NCBI RefSeq assembly: GCF_029531845.1
Contig: NZ_JAMBPV010000009.1
Location: 1-64,000, forward strand
Direction: 5' to 3'
Length of the DNA: 64,000 bases
From: Staphylococcus equorum
GTDB taxonomy: Bacteria > Bacillota > Bacilli > Staphylococcales > Staphylococcaceae
Shown here piece by piece: positions 20,875 to 30,207 of this stretch. The translations under genes were made by a program, and so were the position numbers. The notes under the pieces were generated by a model. It was not told where the DNA came from. It was given only the letters and a program-made list of their open reading frames with translations, and searched no databases. Position 1 is the stretch's first letter; every line of letters starts with the position of its first letter.

Positions 20875-21120
20875 CACGCTTTCCACGGGCATCACCTCAT
20901 CTTGTAGTCTTCAGCTGGTACTTTATTAACTAGTCAGAAGTCGACCCAAATCACTGCCATTTTAAATAATAATTAAATAAATCAGTCGTTCTAATTTATA
21001 GGTTCACTTTATATAAAGATAAACACAAATAAAAAATATATAATTCAATTAACGAAAAAGATTTCTTTCATTTCAAAGAGGATTTAAATACTGAACGAAG
21101 ATTGGGTTAAGAAAACATAC
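20875..21120. other. Gene-free stretch between the HD-domain gene and yidC
   Basis: No ORF is credible. The first ~85 bases (20875-20960) are clearly more GC-rich than the surrounding sequence and resemble intergenic repeat units I associate with staphylococcal genomes. The rest is AT-rich. The whole interval is bracketed by 18-bp direct repeats. Confidence 0.4.
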
Positions 21121-21123
21121 AAT

Positions 21124-21161
21124 AAAAAAACAAACTAAATGCCTTTATAGCATCTAGTTTG
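21124..21161 (-). terminator. Terminator of yidC
   Basis: The stem CAAACTAGATGC / GCATTTAGTTTG on the minus strand (one mismatch) is followed by TTTTTTTATT. It lies about 70 bases past the yidC stop. Confidence 0.8.
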
Positions 21162-21177
21162 TCTATGTTCGTCATAT

Positions 21178-21195
21178 TTTATAACTACGACGACT
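21178..21195 (+). repeat. 18-bp direct repeat, copy 2
   Basis: TTTATAACTACGACGACT, differing from the copy at 20816-20833 only at base 8. Confidence 0.7.
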
Positions 21196-21228
21196 TTTCA
21201 TTACACATTTGTTTAGAATTTAAAATAT

Positions 21229-22098
21229 TTATTTTTTCTTATTTTTCTTAGAAACGACTTGTGTATTTTTGCCTTTGCTCGCTGTTTCAGCTTTATTTTT
21301 CTCCATCGCTTCAATCATTGGTGCAACTTCTTTTTTAGCAAGTTTAGAATAATGCATATTCGCTACTTGTGTTTGTACAATCAAGAATGCGGCACTGACT
21401 GACCAATATAGACCTAATGCTGATGCAGAACTTAATGAAATCCACACAATCATAATTGGTGAAATAATCATCATCATATAACCCATTTGACGCTGTTCGT
21501 TTGGCATACTCTTACTTGAAACATAAGCTTGTAAGAAGTATAAGACACCTGCAATAATCGTAATCCAAATATCTGGTTGAGCTAAATTAAACCATAAGAA
21601 ATCAGGGTGTTCAGTGAAACCACCACTTGAAGGATATTTCAATACGAAGAAAAGACCCATGATGATCGGCATTTGAAGTAAGATTGGTAAACAACCTAAC
21701 ATGCTCTTCATCGGATTCATATCATATTTCTTGTAAACTTCCATCATTTCTTGGTTCGCTGCCATTTTTTCTTCTTGCGTACGTGAACGCTTAACCTTTT
21801 CTTGAATTGCATCAATATCCGGTTTAGCAACTTTCATTTTTTCACGCATCATGTGACTGTTTTTATAATTTGATAACATGAATGGTAATAATATGATACG
21901 CATCGCTAATACAATGACAATAATTGCTAGTCCATAGTCGTTATTAAAACTAGTTCCTAACCAATGTATCAGACTGTCCATTGGATTTACGAACGTATTA
22001 TAGAAAAACCCATCTCTATTTTCAGGTTTAGAATAGTCACAACCTGCTAAAAAGACCATTACACCTAATAATAAAGGGAGTAGCGCTTTCTTCTTCAT
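21229..22098 (-). CDS. yidC: Membrane protein insertase YidC/OxaA (lipoprotein)
   Basis: A 289-residue Oxa1-family insertase that helps membrane proteins fold, with or without SecYEG. It has a lipoprotein signal with lipobox LAGC (Cys20), then five membrane segments beginning near 55. [21 protein letters not shown] is the conserved family core (about 132-152). The tail is Lys-rich ([10 protein letters not shown]), as needed for ribosome contact. The ATG is preceded by AGAGGTGG. It stands alone, not beside rnpA/jag, which fits the single yidC of staphylococci. Confidence 0.94.
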   Translation of the reverse strand: MKKKALLPLLLGVMVFLAGCDYSKPENRDGFFYNTFVNPMDSLIHWLGTSFNNDYGLAIIVIVLAMRIILLPFMLSNYKNSHMMREKMKVAKPDIDAIQEKVKRSRTQEEKMAANQEMMEVYKKYDMNPMKSMLGCLPILLQMPIIMGLFFVLKYPSSGGFTEHPDFLWFNLAQPDIWITIIAGVLYFLQAYVSSKSMPNEQRQMGYMMMIISPIMIVWISLSSASALGLYWSVSAAFLIVQTQVANMHYSKLAKKEVAPMIEAMEKNKAETASKGKNTQVVSKKNKKK

Positions 22099-22185
22099 TT
22101 TTCCACCTCTAATGATTTATTCACATAGAATTTATTTTATCATACTCAAAGGGAAGTAGAAAACAAAAAAAGAAATATTTATACA

Positions 22186-22824
22186 TTATTCAACAGTTTG
22201 TAAAAATTGTCTTACTGATTCACTTATATTTTTACTTTTAGCAATAGCAGAAATAATTGATATACCATCTGCCCCAGCATGAATTATCGATGGTGCATTA
22301 TCTAAATTAATACCGCCAATCGCAACAATTGGGAAATCATTAACGTAATTTCTTAATTTTGTAATCATTTCTGGGCCAACAGGCAAACTCGCGTCGTCTT
22401 TTGATATTGTAGCAAACATTGGTCCAACGCCTATATAATCAACATATTTCAAATCTGAATTTTGGAACTCCTCTACATTACCAACGCTCAGTCCAATGAT
22501 TTTATTTTTAAATTCTTGTGCAAATTTATTTACTTCTAAATCATTTTGACCTACATGAATTCCATCTGCATCAATATCTTTAGCTAAACTCACATCATCA
22601 TTTACTATAAAAGCTACACCGTATTGATGACACAACGAAAGTAATTGTTTTGCTAGCTTCACTTTATCATCGCCAGTTAACGCGGTCTCCCCTTTTTCTC
22701 TAAACTGAAATAAGGTTATACCTGCTTCTAAAGCTTTAGTTACAACCTCGATAATTGATTCGCCTTCTGGAACATCTTGTGTGCCACAAATAAAATAAAG
22801 TTTTAGAGTTCGTTTATCAAACAT
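22186..22824 (-). CDS. thiE: Thiamine-phosphate synthase
   Basis: A 212-residue TIM-barrel enzyme joining HMP-PP and thiazole phosphate to give thiamine phosphate. Key segments are LFQFREKG (about 38-45), [25 protein letters not shown] and [16 protein letters not shown]. It is last in tenA-thiD-thiM-thiE; the start overlaps the thiM stop by one base (TAATG). Its two substrates are the products of ThiD and ThiM encoded just upstream. Confidence 0.96.
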   Translation of the reverse strand: MFDKRTLKLYFICGTQDVPEGESIIEVVTKALEAGITLFQFREKGETALTGDDKVKLAKQLLSLCHQYGVAFIVNDDVSLAKDIDADGIHVGQNDLEVNKFAQEFKNKIIGLSVGNVEEFQNSDLKYVDYIGVGPMFATISKDDASLPVGPEMITKLRNYVNDFPIVAIGGINLDNAPSIIHAGADGISIISAIAKSKNISESVRQFLQTVE

Positions 22825-23618
22825 TATTGCACCTCTTGACTGTGTTTTAAATTCAAATAATCACGATATGTGACTTGATATAAAGCATTCATTAATTCAA
22901 CCATAAATGCGCCTGGTCCTCGGTTATTCGAAAGTTTTTCTGCTTGTTCAGCAGCAATATTATATATAGAAACTGCTTCTACCAATTGATTTAATTGTGG
23001 TTGCTGCTTGGATTCTAAAAAGCTCGCTATCACAGCACCTAATAAACAGCCTGCACCTGTCACTTTTGCTAGCATAGGCGAGCCATTGGCAAGTTTCAAA
23101 ATATTATCTTCATGTACTACAATATCTTCTTTACCTGTAATAACAATGGCTGTCTCAAATTGTTTACGGGCCTTTTCAGCAATATTCACAGCATCCAGAT
23201 TCATAACGCTATCTGTACCTTTCATCTGTGTGTCATTATCAATCAGCGCTAAAATTTCTGATGCATTACCTTTGATAACTGCTACCTTCACTTCTTTTAA
23301 AAATGTCTTACAAAAATCTTTGCGGTATTGTGATGCACCTACAGCAACAGGGTCAAAGACGATTGGTGTTCCAATTTGATTCGCCGTCATAGCAATTTTT
23401 AAAATGTCTGCTTCTTTATCTTTAGTCAGCGTCCCAATATTGATAAGTAAAGCATTTGCGTGAGTTAACATATCCGACGCTTCCTCTGGTGCCTCACTCA
23501 TTGCAGGACTCGCACCTAAACTTAATAAACCATTTGCTGTAAAATTTTTAACAACATCATTTGTATAACAAATAACTAAAGGGTTATTATTTCTGAGTGC
23601 TTCTAAATTATTCATCAT
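22824..23618 (-). CDS. thiM: Hydroxyethylthiazole kinase
   Basis: A 264-residue ribokinase-fold kinase that phosphorylates the thiazole moiety in thiamine salvage. Signature stretches are [16 protein letters not shown] (about 94-109), [12 protein letters not shown], and the anion-hole/catalytic motif [15 protein letters not shown]. Two adjacent ATGs (23618 and 23615) are possible; AGAGGTAGGAT lies upstream. It overlaps thiD by 11 bases and thiE by one. Confidence 0.95.
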   Translation of the reverse strand: MMNNLEALRNNNPLVICYTNDVVKNFTANGLLSLGASPAMSEAPEEASDMLTHANALLINIGTLTKDKEADILKIAMTANQIGTPIVFDPVAVGASQYRKDFCKTFLKEVKVAVIKGNASEILALIDNDTQMKGTDSVMNLDAVNIAEKARKQFETAIVITGKEDIVVHEDNILKLANGSPMLAKVTGAGCLLGAVIASFLESKQQPQLNQLVEAVSIYNIAAEQAEKLSNNRGPGAFMVELMNALYQVTYRDYLNLKHSQEVQ

Positions 23619-24429
23619 CTAATCCTACCTCTTTCATATATGCAAAATGATTAACCGGCCCTCTACCTTGGCCAATTTCAGGCGTGTGTTTAATGCTTAA
23701 AGAAATGAACTGTTTTGCTTTTTTGACTGCTTCATATATTGTTTTACCTTTTGCTAATTCTGCAGCGATCACTGCAGAAAAAGTACATCCTGTACCATGC
23801 GTATGTTTTGTATCAAATCGAGGTTCTTCAAAAGTATATACATTTTCTTTAGTGAATAAATAATCTTTAGCGAAGTCTAAATCCTCAGAATGTCCACCTT
23901 TGATTACAACGCCTTTACTGCCAATCTCATTGATGAAAATGTTACCTGCTTTATAAATAGATGATTCATCTTGTATCGCTAAACCAGTTATTTCTTCTGC
24001 TTCAGGCAAATTTGGTGTTGCAACAGTAGCATAAGGTAACAAAATGTTTTGTAAGTCAGCTTTAGCATCTTCGTCCATCAATGAGTCACCACTTTTAGCT
24101 AACATTACAGGATCTATCACATAAGGAATATCCGGATATTTCCTTAAATAATATCGTATTAATTCCATCATTTCTTTTGAAGCAATCATGCCGGTTTTCA
24201 ACGCATGAGGCAACTCATCATCAAAGATACTTTCTAATTGTTCAGACAACCAACTTGTTTCTAAGTTGTGAATATGTTGTACCCCTTTTGTGTTTTGCGC
24301 TACGATACTCGTAATCGCAGCCATACCATATACGCCACAAGCATGAAATGATTTTAAATCTGCCATGACACCTGCGCCGCCAGTTGGATCTGTACCTGCA
24401 ATAGTTAAAGCAATTTTAGGTTTATTCAT
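23608..24429 (-). CDS. thiD: Hydroxymethylpyrimidine (phosphate) kinase
   Basis: A 273-residue ribokinase-fold enzyme that phosphorylates HMP to HMP-PP. Motifs are [20 protein letters not shown] near the N-terminus, [16 protein letters not shown], and [22 protein letters not shown] 24429 ([12 protein letters not shown]) is preferred because GGAGG lies 9 bases upstream; the longer reading to 24492 runs back through tenA. It overlaps tenA by 8 bases. Confidence 0.95.
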   Translation of the reverse strand: MNKPKIALTIAGTDPTGGAGVMADLKSFHACGVYGMAAITSIVAQNTKGVQHIHNLETSWLSEQLESIFDDELPHALKTGMIASKEMMELIRYYLRKYPDIPYVIDPVMLAKSGDSLMDEDAKADLQNILLPYATVATPNLPEAEEITGLAIQDESSIYKAGNIFINEIGSKGVVIKGGHSEDLDFAKDYLFTKENVYTFEEPRFDTKHTHGTGCTFSAVIAAELAKGKTIYEAVKKAKQFISLSIKHTPEIGQGRGPVNHFAYMKEVGLDDE

Positions 24430-25111
24430 TGTTAACCCCTCCATATGGCCATTCTTCTTCAGTGAATGACATATTAAAAAATTTACGCTCATGAACTGTA
24501 CTTTGTAAGAAACAATCTTTTATATCTGCTTTCTCTTGTTTCGTACAATTTTGTGTCAATTTATCCATTAAATTATCAAAAATGTGCACAAGTTCATCCA
24601 TTTCGGTGCTGTAAAATTCAAACCATTTTGCCAAAATAGAATTGGTATTCAAAGTACGGTCTTGTAACGCTTGTTGTGCAATAACTTGATACACGTATGG
24701 ACAAGGCGCCATGGCAGCAATTGTATATGCTGCATTTTCTTTAGCAAAAGCATTAAAATACATATGCTTAATATAATGATCACCACTTGGTGGCCAAACT
24801 TTTTCTTGTACTATTTCATTGTACGGTTCATTTACAAATTCAGCCAATATTTCGTGTGCCTTTACTTCTCCATCAACAATAAATTGTATCTGTTCAACTA
24901 AAAATTTCACATCTTCCATTTGCTCCATTTTAGGAATAAGTAATGCGTAAATATTAGCAAACTCTTTCAAATAAGATGCATCCGCTCTTAAATAAAATTT
25001 AGTCGCATGCTTTGATAAATGTCCTTGTAACATACCTTGTATAAACGGATCATTATATATGTCATCAATAATTGGTTTAGCATCTACTTTTAATTCTTCT
25101 GAAAATAACAC
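24422..25111 (-). CDS. tenA: Thiaminase II / aminopyrimidine aminohydrolase TenA
   Basis: A 229-residue TenA-fold enzyme that recovers the pyrimidine of degraded thiamine (aminopyrimidine to HMP). The likely nucleophilic cysteine lies in [12 protein letters not shown], with the C-terminal glutamate in [13 protein letters not shown] nearby. The start is GTG 25111 with AGGAGG 7 bases upstream, giving the length of S. aureus TenA; a longer reading to 25147 enters the leader terminator. It is first in the TPP-riboswitch-controlled operon. Confidence 0.95.
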   Translation of the reverse strand: MLFSEELKVDAKPIIDDIYNDPFIQGMLQGHLSKHATKFYLRADASYLKEFANIYALLIPKMEQMEDVKFLVEQIQFIVDGEVKAHEILAEFVNEPYNEIVQEKVWPPSGDHYIKHMYFNAFAKENAAYTIAAMAPCPYVYQVIAQQALQDRTLNTNSILAKWFEFYSTEMDELVHIFDNLMDKLTQNCTKQEKADIKDCFLQSTVHERKFFNMSFTEEEWPYGGVNNE

Positions 25112-25124
25112 GTTAAGTCCTCCT

Positions 25125-25161
25125 AAATATAAAAAACTACATTCCAAGTAAGAATGTAGTT
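25125..25161 (-). terminator. Riboswitch expression-platform terminator before tenA
   Basis: The stem AACTACATTC / GAATGTAGTT with a 7-base loop is followed by TTTTTTATATTT on the minus strand. It lies between the TPP aptamer and the tenA ribosome site, so it is the likely regulated terminator. Confidence 0.85.
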
Positions 25162-25200
25162 AATTAATAGAAAGGCTAAGCAATTCAATTATAAATTAAA

Positions 25201-25283
25201 CTACTTTCCTACGTTGGCATTAACCAAATCAGGTCGTAAGGGTCTGAACTTAATCATCTCAGCCATAAAGGCTCCCCTAGTAG
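25201..25283 (-). ncRNA. TPP riboswitch (thi-box) aptamer
   Basis: On the minus strand the conserved thi-box elements appear in order: P1 CTACT, GGGGAGCC, GGCTGAGATGA, GACCCTT, ACCTGATTTGGTTAATGCC, CGTAGGAA, and the closing AGTAG. Binding of thiamine pyrophosphate should stop tenA-thiDME expression through the terminator downstream. Confidence 0.95.
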
Positions 25284-25393
25284 ATTTTCATATATTATTA
25301 TTTAATTAAACATAACAAATGTAGTGTGCCATTGCAAAAGAACGTACTTCAAATAAAGCGTTTATGTTGTAAATATTATAGAGATTACACAGT

Positions 25394-25410
25394 AACCACA
25401 AACTGTGGTT
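25394..25410. repeat. Short perfect inverted repeat upstream of the thi leader
   Basis: AACCACA-AAC-TGTGGTT, a 7-bp inverted repeat with a 3-base centre between the sceD terminator and the thi leader. It could be an operator or a small hairpin. The rest of 25284-25430 must contain the thi promoter, which I could not place firmly. Confidence 0.4.
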
Positions 25411-25432
25411 GTATGAGTGGAAATCGTGGACA

Positions 25433-25465
25433 AAAAAATACCAACAAAGTCGGTGACTTTGTTGG
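25433..25465 (-). terminator. Terminator of sceD
   Basis: The stem CCAACAAAGTC / GACTTTGTTGG with a 3-base loop is followed by TATTTTTTTG on the minus strand, 39 bases after the sceD stop. It shares its core with the terminator at 20842. Confidence 0.88.
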
Positions 25466-25503
25466 CATGTGTCTATAGTATTTATATTTAATTACTGACT
25501 AAA

Positions 25504-26178
25504 TTATGCAGTAACCCATTGTGAAGCGCCAACTTCATTGTAAAGTTTAACTGCTGCAGCATCTTGTACTGATTCAGGTGCTTCTGTTGGAGATACACCT
25601 TGGTAAGCTTCTGGAACTACTGAATCCCAAGTGCTTTGTAAGAATTGATATTTACCTGCTGCACCTGATGATGGATTAACAGCTTTAAGGTCGCCGCCTG
25701 ATTCACGTTGAGCGATTGCTTGTAAATGAGAATTAACATTTACTGATGAACCACTTGAAGCTTCACTTGATTCTTTTGAAGTAGATTCTTGTTGTGGTTG
25801 TTGAGTTGTTTCAGTTTTTGGTGCTTCTTGTTGAGCTGGTTCTGCAGCTTGTTCTGCTGGTGCTGATTGTTGTGCTGGCTCAGCTGCTTGTTCTGCTGGT
25901 GCTTCTTGTTGTGCTGGTGCTTCTGCTGATCCTCCACCAAAGCTCCAGCTAAAGTTTGTACCATCTGATTCAAAGCTATAGTCTGTACCATTATAATTGA
26001 AATTTATGTCATAAGCGCCTTCTTGTACAGGTGCTTCATTTAATTGTTCTGAGTTTGATTGAGCTAATTGAGCTAATTCTGCTTTGTCTACGCCTTGTTC
26101 TGAAGCGTCAGCTGAATTTGCTGCTCCTGTTACGCCTAATCCTAGTGCTAAAGTTGATGCGATTACTGTTTTTTTCAT
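25504..26178 (-). CDS. sceD: SceD-like transglycosylase
   Basis: A 224-residue secreted lytic-transglycosylase-like autolysin. The signal peptide spans about 1-25 (cleavage after ADA). Then comes a conserved segment (about 51-83, [20 protein letters not shown]) and a low-complexity Ala/Glu/Gln/Pro linker holding two 13-residue repeats (92-104, 105-117). The C-terminal domain (about 147-224) has [20 protein letters not shown] with catalytic-type Glu159 and ends in WVTA. Layout and ending match S. aureus SceD; IsaA is the paralogous alternative. The upstream WalR box agrees with WalKR control. Confidence 0.9.
   Translation of the reverse strand: MKKTVIASTLALGLGVTGAANSADASEQGVDKAELAQLAQSNSEQLNEAPVQEGAYDINFNYNGTDYSFESDGTNFSWSFGGGSAEAPAQQEAPAEQAAEPAQQSAPAEQAAEPAQQEAPKTETTQQPQQESTSKESSEASSGSSVNVNSHLQAIAQRESGGDLKAVNPSSGAAGKYQFLQSTWDSVVPEAYQGVSPTEAPESVQDAAAVKLYNEVGASQWVTA
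25828..25905 (-). repeat. Tandem 39-bp coding repeat in sceD
   Basis: Two 39-bp units encode [E/S][12 protein letters not shown] at residues 92-104 and 105-117 of SceD. Shorter relatives (APAQQE) flank them. Such in-frame repeats can expand or contract. Confidence 0.7.
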
Positions 26179-26236
26179 TGTTAAAAAGTCCTCCTATAAG
26201 GTGATTAAATTATTTTATGATTAATTTGCAAGTACA

Positions 26237-26311
26237 ACTATACCATTCAAAAAATCTTTGTAGGTTACAGTGAAATAAAAAAAACAGTCTTTTTTTTACA
26301 ACCTAATTACA
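26237..26311 (-). promoter_or_regulatory. sceD promoter region with WalR box
   Basis: On the minus strand TGTAAT-TAGGT-TGTAAA (26311-26295) matches the WalR direct-repeat consensus TGTWAH-N5-TGTWAH. Downstream, an extended -10 TGGTATAGT (TATAGT at 26242-26237) lies about 60 bases before the ATG; the -35 is weak, as expected for an activated promoter. Confidence 0.78.
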
Positions 26312-26661
26312 TCGATGATACTCATTTTTCTGTATATTTAAGCATATAAACACTACCATGATAACCTTTTGCACCATTATCAACTCTATATCGCTGTAAT
26401 ATAAATGAAATTAATCTGATTATTCTGTATTATATAAATGCTATAAACCGCGTTTTCAAGATGTTTTGAGAATCGAAATTTACAGTAGTTTTACATTCAT
26501 TAATTTTTTAGCCGTATACATGTATGGATATAATATGTAAAGCTATTCCTCTAGAATGGGCGTTATTAAGAGGAATAGCCTGAAAGAAGTATAATTGATA
26601 GTAGGATTTAATGTATATTAATTGGAATAGTTTAATGTGGGATAATTTTTAAGTGGGAGTC
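26312..26661. other. Gene-free stretch between sceD and ssb
   Basis: This is AT-rich sequence with no ORF. It contains an 11-bp hairpin (26542-26579, GCTATTCCTCT / AGAGGAATAGC) that may be a weak ssb terminator on the minus strand (followed by TTTACATATT), and a plus-strand TATAAT at about 26529-26534. No known RNA family is recognised. Confidence 0.4.
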
Positions 26662-27081
26662 TTATACAATTTCGTATATATCATTTTCTTGAATATTAAT
26701 TTCGTTGAATGATTCATAATCTTGCTCTAATGGGAATGACTCAAAAAGTTCGTTAGTTTCATTTTTAGTTCGTGGAGACATAAATTTAATCGTTTCGATA
26801 TAAAGTTCTGATACAAAATGCGTCTGTCCTTCTTTTTCAAATTTACGTGATTGCATTTGTCCTGTAATACCTACAAGTGATCCTTGATTGATATACTTTT
26901 CAATATTGTCAGCAATTTTACCAAATGCTTTACAGTATAAATAATCACAGATCGTATTTTGCTCTTTATCTTTATAATTTCTATTAACAGCTACACAAAA
27001 GGTAGCTAACTTCTTCCCCTCCTTTTCATAAATTTTGGGATCTTTTGTTAATCGTCCTACAATGACGATGTTATTAATCAT
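26662..27081 (-). CDS. ssb: Single-stranded DNA-binding protein (SsbB-like paralogue)
   Basis: A 139-residue OB-fold protein with MINNIVIVGRLTKDPKIYE at the start and VGITGQMQSRKFEKEGQTHF in the core. It is shorter than the replicative SSB (about 165 residues) and ends NDIYEIV, lacking the usual DDDIPF-type acidic tip that recruits partner proteins. This resembles the accessory or competence SsbB of Bacilli, whose gene is also near ywpF and fabZ. AAAGGAGGTGACCT directly before the ATG is a near-perfect ribosome site. It is divergent from ywpF. Confidence 0.9.
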   Translation of the reverse strand: MINNIVIVGRLTKDPKIYEKEGKKLATFCVAVNRNYKDKEQNTICDYLYCKAFGKIADNIEKYINQGSLVGITGQMQSRKFEKEGQTHFVSELYIETIKFMSPRTKNETNELFESFPLEQDYESFNEINIQENDIYEIV

Positions 27082-27271
27082 AGGTCACCTCCTTTGTATT
27101 TAAATCATAATTAAATTTGTAAATTGAGTCAAAAGTCATTTTTTCATAAACCAAAAAGTAAATTACTACTAATTTCTACTAATTTCACCTTTCTCTTTTA
27201 AAATTACGTTATAATGACTATATAAATGTAAATATAGTAGATTTTAAATTAATCAATTGGATGTGAGGACG

Positions 27272-27712
27272 ATGAAAACATTTAAAGCCGTTCGATTTCA
27301 AATCGTATCAGAAAATGGCGGAGTTACTGAATATGAATTAGAAGATGGAGTCATTATAAATAAAGAAAATAGTGGTACTGGCTGGTTGCTTGAAATCGTC
27401 ATTTCAGACTTCCATTATGAAACTATGAAACAGTATATGGACGATGAAGATCTCTTGGATATTCGTGTTGTCATTACACGTCCGGCTAATGACCCTGCGT
27501 TATTTGACGCAACGATTAAAAACATCAGCCAATTAGATGGCACTATTTCTGTAGTTTTTGAGTGTCACATCTATACTTTGAGACAAGTTTATGCAGAAAG
27601 CTTACTAGAACAGTTAATTGATGAAGGCTTAACTGGTGAAGAATTGAAAAAATCATTTAATCGAATGATGCAATCTAAACCTAGACTTAAAGATGAAAGA
27701 TTCGAAAAGTAA
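27272..27712 (+). CDS. YwpF-like family protein
   Basis: A 146-residue soluble acidic protein (MKTFKAVRFQIVSENGGVTE...). It matches the YwpF-like family known from Bacillus and staphylococci, where it lies near fabZ and ssbB; no function is established. ATG 27272 is chosen with GAGGACG before it; the TTG at 27257 has no ribosome site. It converges on fabZ, sharing a bidirectional terminator. Confidence 0.82.
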   Translation: MKTFKAVRFQIVSENGGVTEYELEDGVIINKENSGTGWLLEIVISDFHYETMKQYMDDEDLLDIRVVITRPANDPALFDATIKNISQLDGTISVVFECHIYTLRQVYAESLLEQLIDEGLTGEELKKSFNRMMQSKPRLKDERFEK

Positions 27713-27722
27713 ATAATGAACA

Positions 27723-27774
27723 AAAAATCGCCTTAAGAATTTAGTGAAATTCACAAATCCTTAAGGCGATTTTT
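27723..27774. terminator. Bidirectional terminator between ywpF and fabZ
   Basis: AAAAATCGCCTTAAG ... CTTAAGGCGATTTTT forms a 15-bp stem around a 22-base centre, with A and T tracts on both sides. It serves both convergent genes. Confidence 0.88.
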
Positions 27775-27776
27775 AT

Positions 27777-28217
27777 TTATGCGTTATCTTGTATTGCAAA
27801 TGTTAATTCACAACTGCATGCAAGTTGACCATCAACAGTTGCTTTCGCAGTCCCTTTTCCAATTGGTCCACGCATCTTCGTTATTTCAACTTCTAACTGT
27901 AAAGTGTCACCTGGTGTGACTTGTTTCTTAAAACGACATTTATCGATACCCGCAAATAATGCAAGTTTGCCTTTATTTGCATCACTATTTAAAATAGCTA
28001 CCGCACCTGTTTGTGCTAAAGCTTCTGTAATTAATACGCCTGGCATAACTGCAAATTCAGGAAAATGCCCTTGGAAAAACGGCTCATTTCCAGAAACTTG
28101 TTTAATGGCAACACAACGCTTGCCCTCTTCATATTCAACCACACGATCAATTAATAAAAATGGCTGTCTGTGTGGAATAATGTCTTTAATTTGATTATAA
28201 TCGAAAATTGTCTCCAT
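27777..28217 (-). CDS. fabZ: 3-hydroxyacyl-ACP dehydratase FabZ
   Basis: A 146-residue hot-dog-fold dehydratase of type II fatty-acid synthesis. The catalytic His lies in [18 protein letters not shown] (about residue 54) and the Glu in [14 protein letters not shown] 28217 (METIFDYNQ) follows GGAGG at 9 bases; the codon at 28241 is rejected. It is placed just after murA1, so lipid and wall precursor genes share an operon. Confidence 0.96.
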   Translation of the reverse strand: METIFDYNQIKDIIPHRQPFLLIDRVVEYEEGKRCVAIKQVSGNEPFFQGHFPEFAVMPGVLITEALAQTGAVAILNSDANKGKLALFAGIDKCRFKKQVTPGDTLQLEVEITKMRGPIGKGTAKATVDGQLACSCELTFAIQDNA

Positions 28218-28274
28218 AGTTTGCTTCCTCCAAATCTTCATTCGTTGCGAATTCTATATTAATACATTGAAGTA

Positions 28275-29540
28275 TTAATTTTGTGTACGTTTGATATCGG
28301 CACCTAAAGATTTTAATTTACCATGTAAATCTACATAGCCTCTATCTAAATGTATTAACTCAGTAACTTGAGTTGTTCCGTCAGCTACAAGTCCTGCTAA
28401 AATAAGTGCTGCTGCTGCACGTAAATCTGTTGCTTTTACTTGAGCACCTTGAAGTTCACTTTTGCCTTCAATTTTTGCGCTTCTACCTTCAACCGTTATC
28501 TTAGCATTCATGCGTTTGAATTCTCCTACATGCATAAATCTATTTTCAAAAACTGTTTCAGTCACTACTTTATGACCGTCTGCTGTAAGTAACAGTGCCA
28601 TCATTTGTGATTGCATATCTGTTGGAAAACCTGGATGAGGCAGCGTTTTAATATCTACAGGATTTAATGGGCCATCTGCTGTAACACGTATCGTGTCACC
28701 TTGATAATCTAAGTTTACACCCATTTCCTCTAATTTATAAACCAAACTTGTCATGTGTTCTTTGATAGCTCCGTTTACAATTATATCACCACGTGTAATT
28801 GCACCTGCGATAAGTAATGTTCCTGCTTCAATTCTATCTGGTATAATCGAATGTTTCACGCCATGTAATGCTTCTACGCCATGAATAGTTATCGTATCTG
28901 TACCTGCGCCTATTACATTACCGCCCATTTCATTGATATAGTTTGCTAAATCAACAATTTCTGGTTCACGTGCTACGTTTTCTAATACTGTTTTACCTTC
29001 AGCTAATGATGCAGCCATAATGATATTCTGAGTCGCACCTACACTTGGAAAATCTAAGTGAATTGTTGTACCTTTCAATCCGTTTGCAGTGCTGGCATAA
29101 ATAAAACCACCATCCATATGGATATCGGCACCCAACTCTTCAAAACCTTTGATATGTTGTTCGATAGGTCTTGAACCAATTGCACAACCACCTGGCAATG
29201 CAACTTTTGCATGACCTAGACGAGCTAATAATGGACCCATCACAAGTATACTTGCTCTCATTTTACTCACATACTCATATGGTGCTTCTTCATTTAATTC
29301 TTTTGTAGCATCAACAGTAACAGACTCTTCTTCTTTATTGTATGAAACTTCTGCATTTAATGTTGAAATCACATTATTAATCGTCTCTACATCACTTAGT
29401 GCTGGTACATTCATAAGTTTACTAACACCTTTTGATGCTAATAGTGAAGCAGTTAATACTGGTAATACAGCATTTTTTGCACCTGATACTTTCACTTCAC
29501 CAGTTAATCTATTTCCACCATTAATCTCTATCATATCCAT
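28275..29540 (-). CDS. murA: UDP-GlcNAc 1-carboxyvinyltransferase MurA1
   Basis: A 421-residue enolpyruvyl transferase catalysing the first committed step of peptidoglycan synthesis. The catalytic cysteine is Cys119 in [11 protein letters not shown], so it should be fosfomycin-sensitive. Other marks are SGAKNAVLP near the N-terminus and [13 protein letters not shown]. Length equals S. aureus MurA. A second paralogue (MurA2) is encoded at 49192. The upstream DUF1146 gene and downstream fabZ appear to be in the same transcription unit. Confidence 0.96.
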   Translation of the reverse strand: MDMIEINGGNRLTGEVKVSGAKNAVLPVLTASLLASKGVSKLMNVPALSDVETINNVISTLNAEVSYNKEEESVTVDATKELNEEAPYEYVSKMRASILVMGPLLARLGHAKVALPGGCAIGSRPIEQHIKGFEELGADIHMDGGFIYASTANGLKGTTIHLDFPSVGATQNIIMAASLAEGKTVLENVAREPEIVDLANYINEMGGNVIGAGTDTITIHGVEALHGVKHSIIPDRIEAGTLLIAGAITRGDIIVNGAIKEHMTSLVYKLEEMGVNLDYQGDTIRVTADGPLNPVDIKTLPHPGFPTDMQSQMMALLLTADGHKVVTETVFENRFMHVGEFKRMNAKITVEGRSAKIEGKSELQGAQVKATDLRAAAALILAGLVADGTTQVTELIHLDRGYVDLHGKLKSLGADIKRTQN

Positions 29541-29646
29541 CTTAAATCCTCCACTTAACTACTTTTATATTTCATTAAAATTCATCTTTTTTATGTACTC
29601 TTAAATTATTATATCTATAATTCAAACAAATATACAGGTATTTGAA

Positions 29647-29880
29647 TTATTGTGCTAAATATTTTATTTGAGTTGAAAATTGTAGTAAATCTACAATAAA
29701 ATTACTTACCGCTGTTCCTAACAATATTGCTAAAAATATCATACATATTTGAACTTGAACTGGATATCCTTTTTTAAAAAATTGTTCTAATCTTATTGAG
29801 TTAAGAGCCCAATAAGCAACACAAATACAAAGCACATGTAAGATAAGATGTACAACTGAGAATTGTCCTAAATACTCCAT
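29647..29880 (-). CDS. DUF1146 (YwzB-like) small membrane protein
   Basis: A 77-residue protein with two membrane segments (about 8-28 and 44-66). The sequence around WALNSIRLEQFFKKGYPVQV is typical of the DUF1146 family, found next to atpC/murA in many Bacilli. The function is unknown. The ATG is preceded by GAGGAG. It lies between the ATP synthase operon and murA1. Confidence 0.85.
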   Translation of the reverse strand: MEYLGQFSVVHLILHVLCICVAYWALNSIRLEQFFKKGYPVQVQICMIFLAILLGTAVSNFIVDLLQFSTQIKYLAQ

Positions 29881-30164
29881 AAGCCATGCTCCTCACTTTA
29901 TACTATTCAACTATTTTACACGAAATTGGCTCTAAAAGATACTTAAGAACAACGATCAATCCCCTAATACAACTAAATGTTATATTTTGCTATTCCCTAA
30001 TACCATAAAAGATATTCATATTAAATATAAAGATAAAGTTAAAAATATTTTATGCATATATTGTAATAAATTTTTTAGTATAGTAATTAAAGCGATTTAT
30101 TTATAGGACACCCTTTCAATAAAATTACAAAATGTAAAAATTCCAAACTTTTTTATAATCAAAA

Positions 30165-30196
30165 AAATGAAGCCCCTTTTATTAGGAACTTCATTT
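30165..30196 (-). terminator. Terminator of the ATP synthase operon
   Basis: An imperfect stem AAAATGAAGTTCC / GGGGCTTCATTTT is followed by TTTTTGATT on the minus strand, just after atpC. The rest of the 327-base gap to the DUF1146 gene is AT-rich without other features. Confidence 0.8.
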
Positions 30197-30207
30197 TCAA
30201 ATAATAT

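Noticed and set aside
25828-25920. CRISPR-like tandem repeats
   Set aside because: The repeats are contiguous, in frame and encode a protein linker; there are no spacers and no cas genes.
25740-25991. Gln/Asn-rich 83-codon frame
   Set aside because: An alternative frame over the Ala/Gln/Pro repeat linker of sceD, not a gene.
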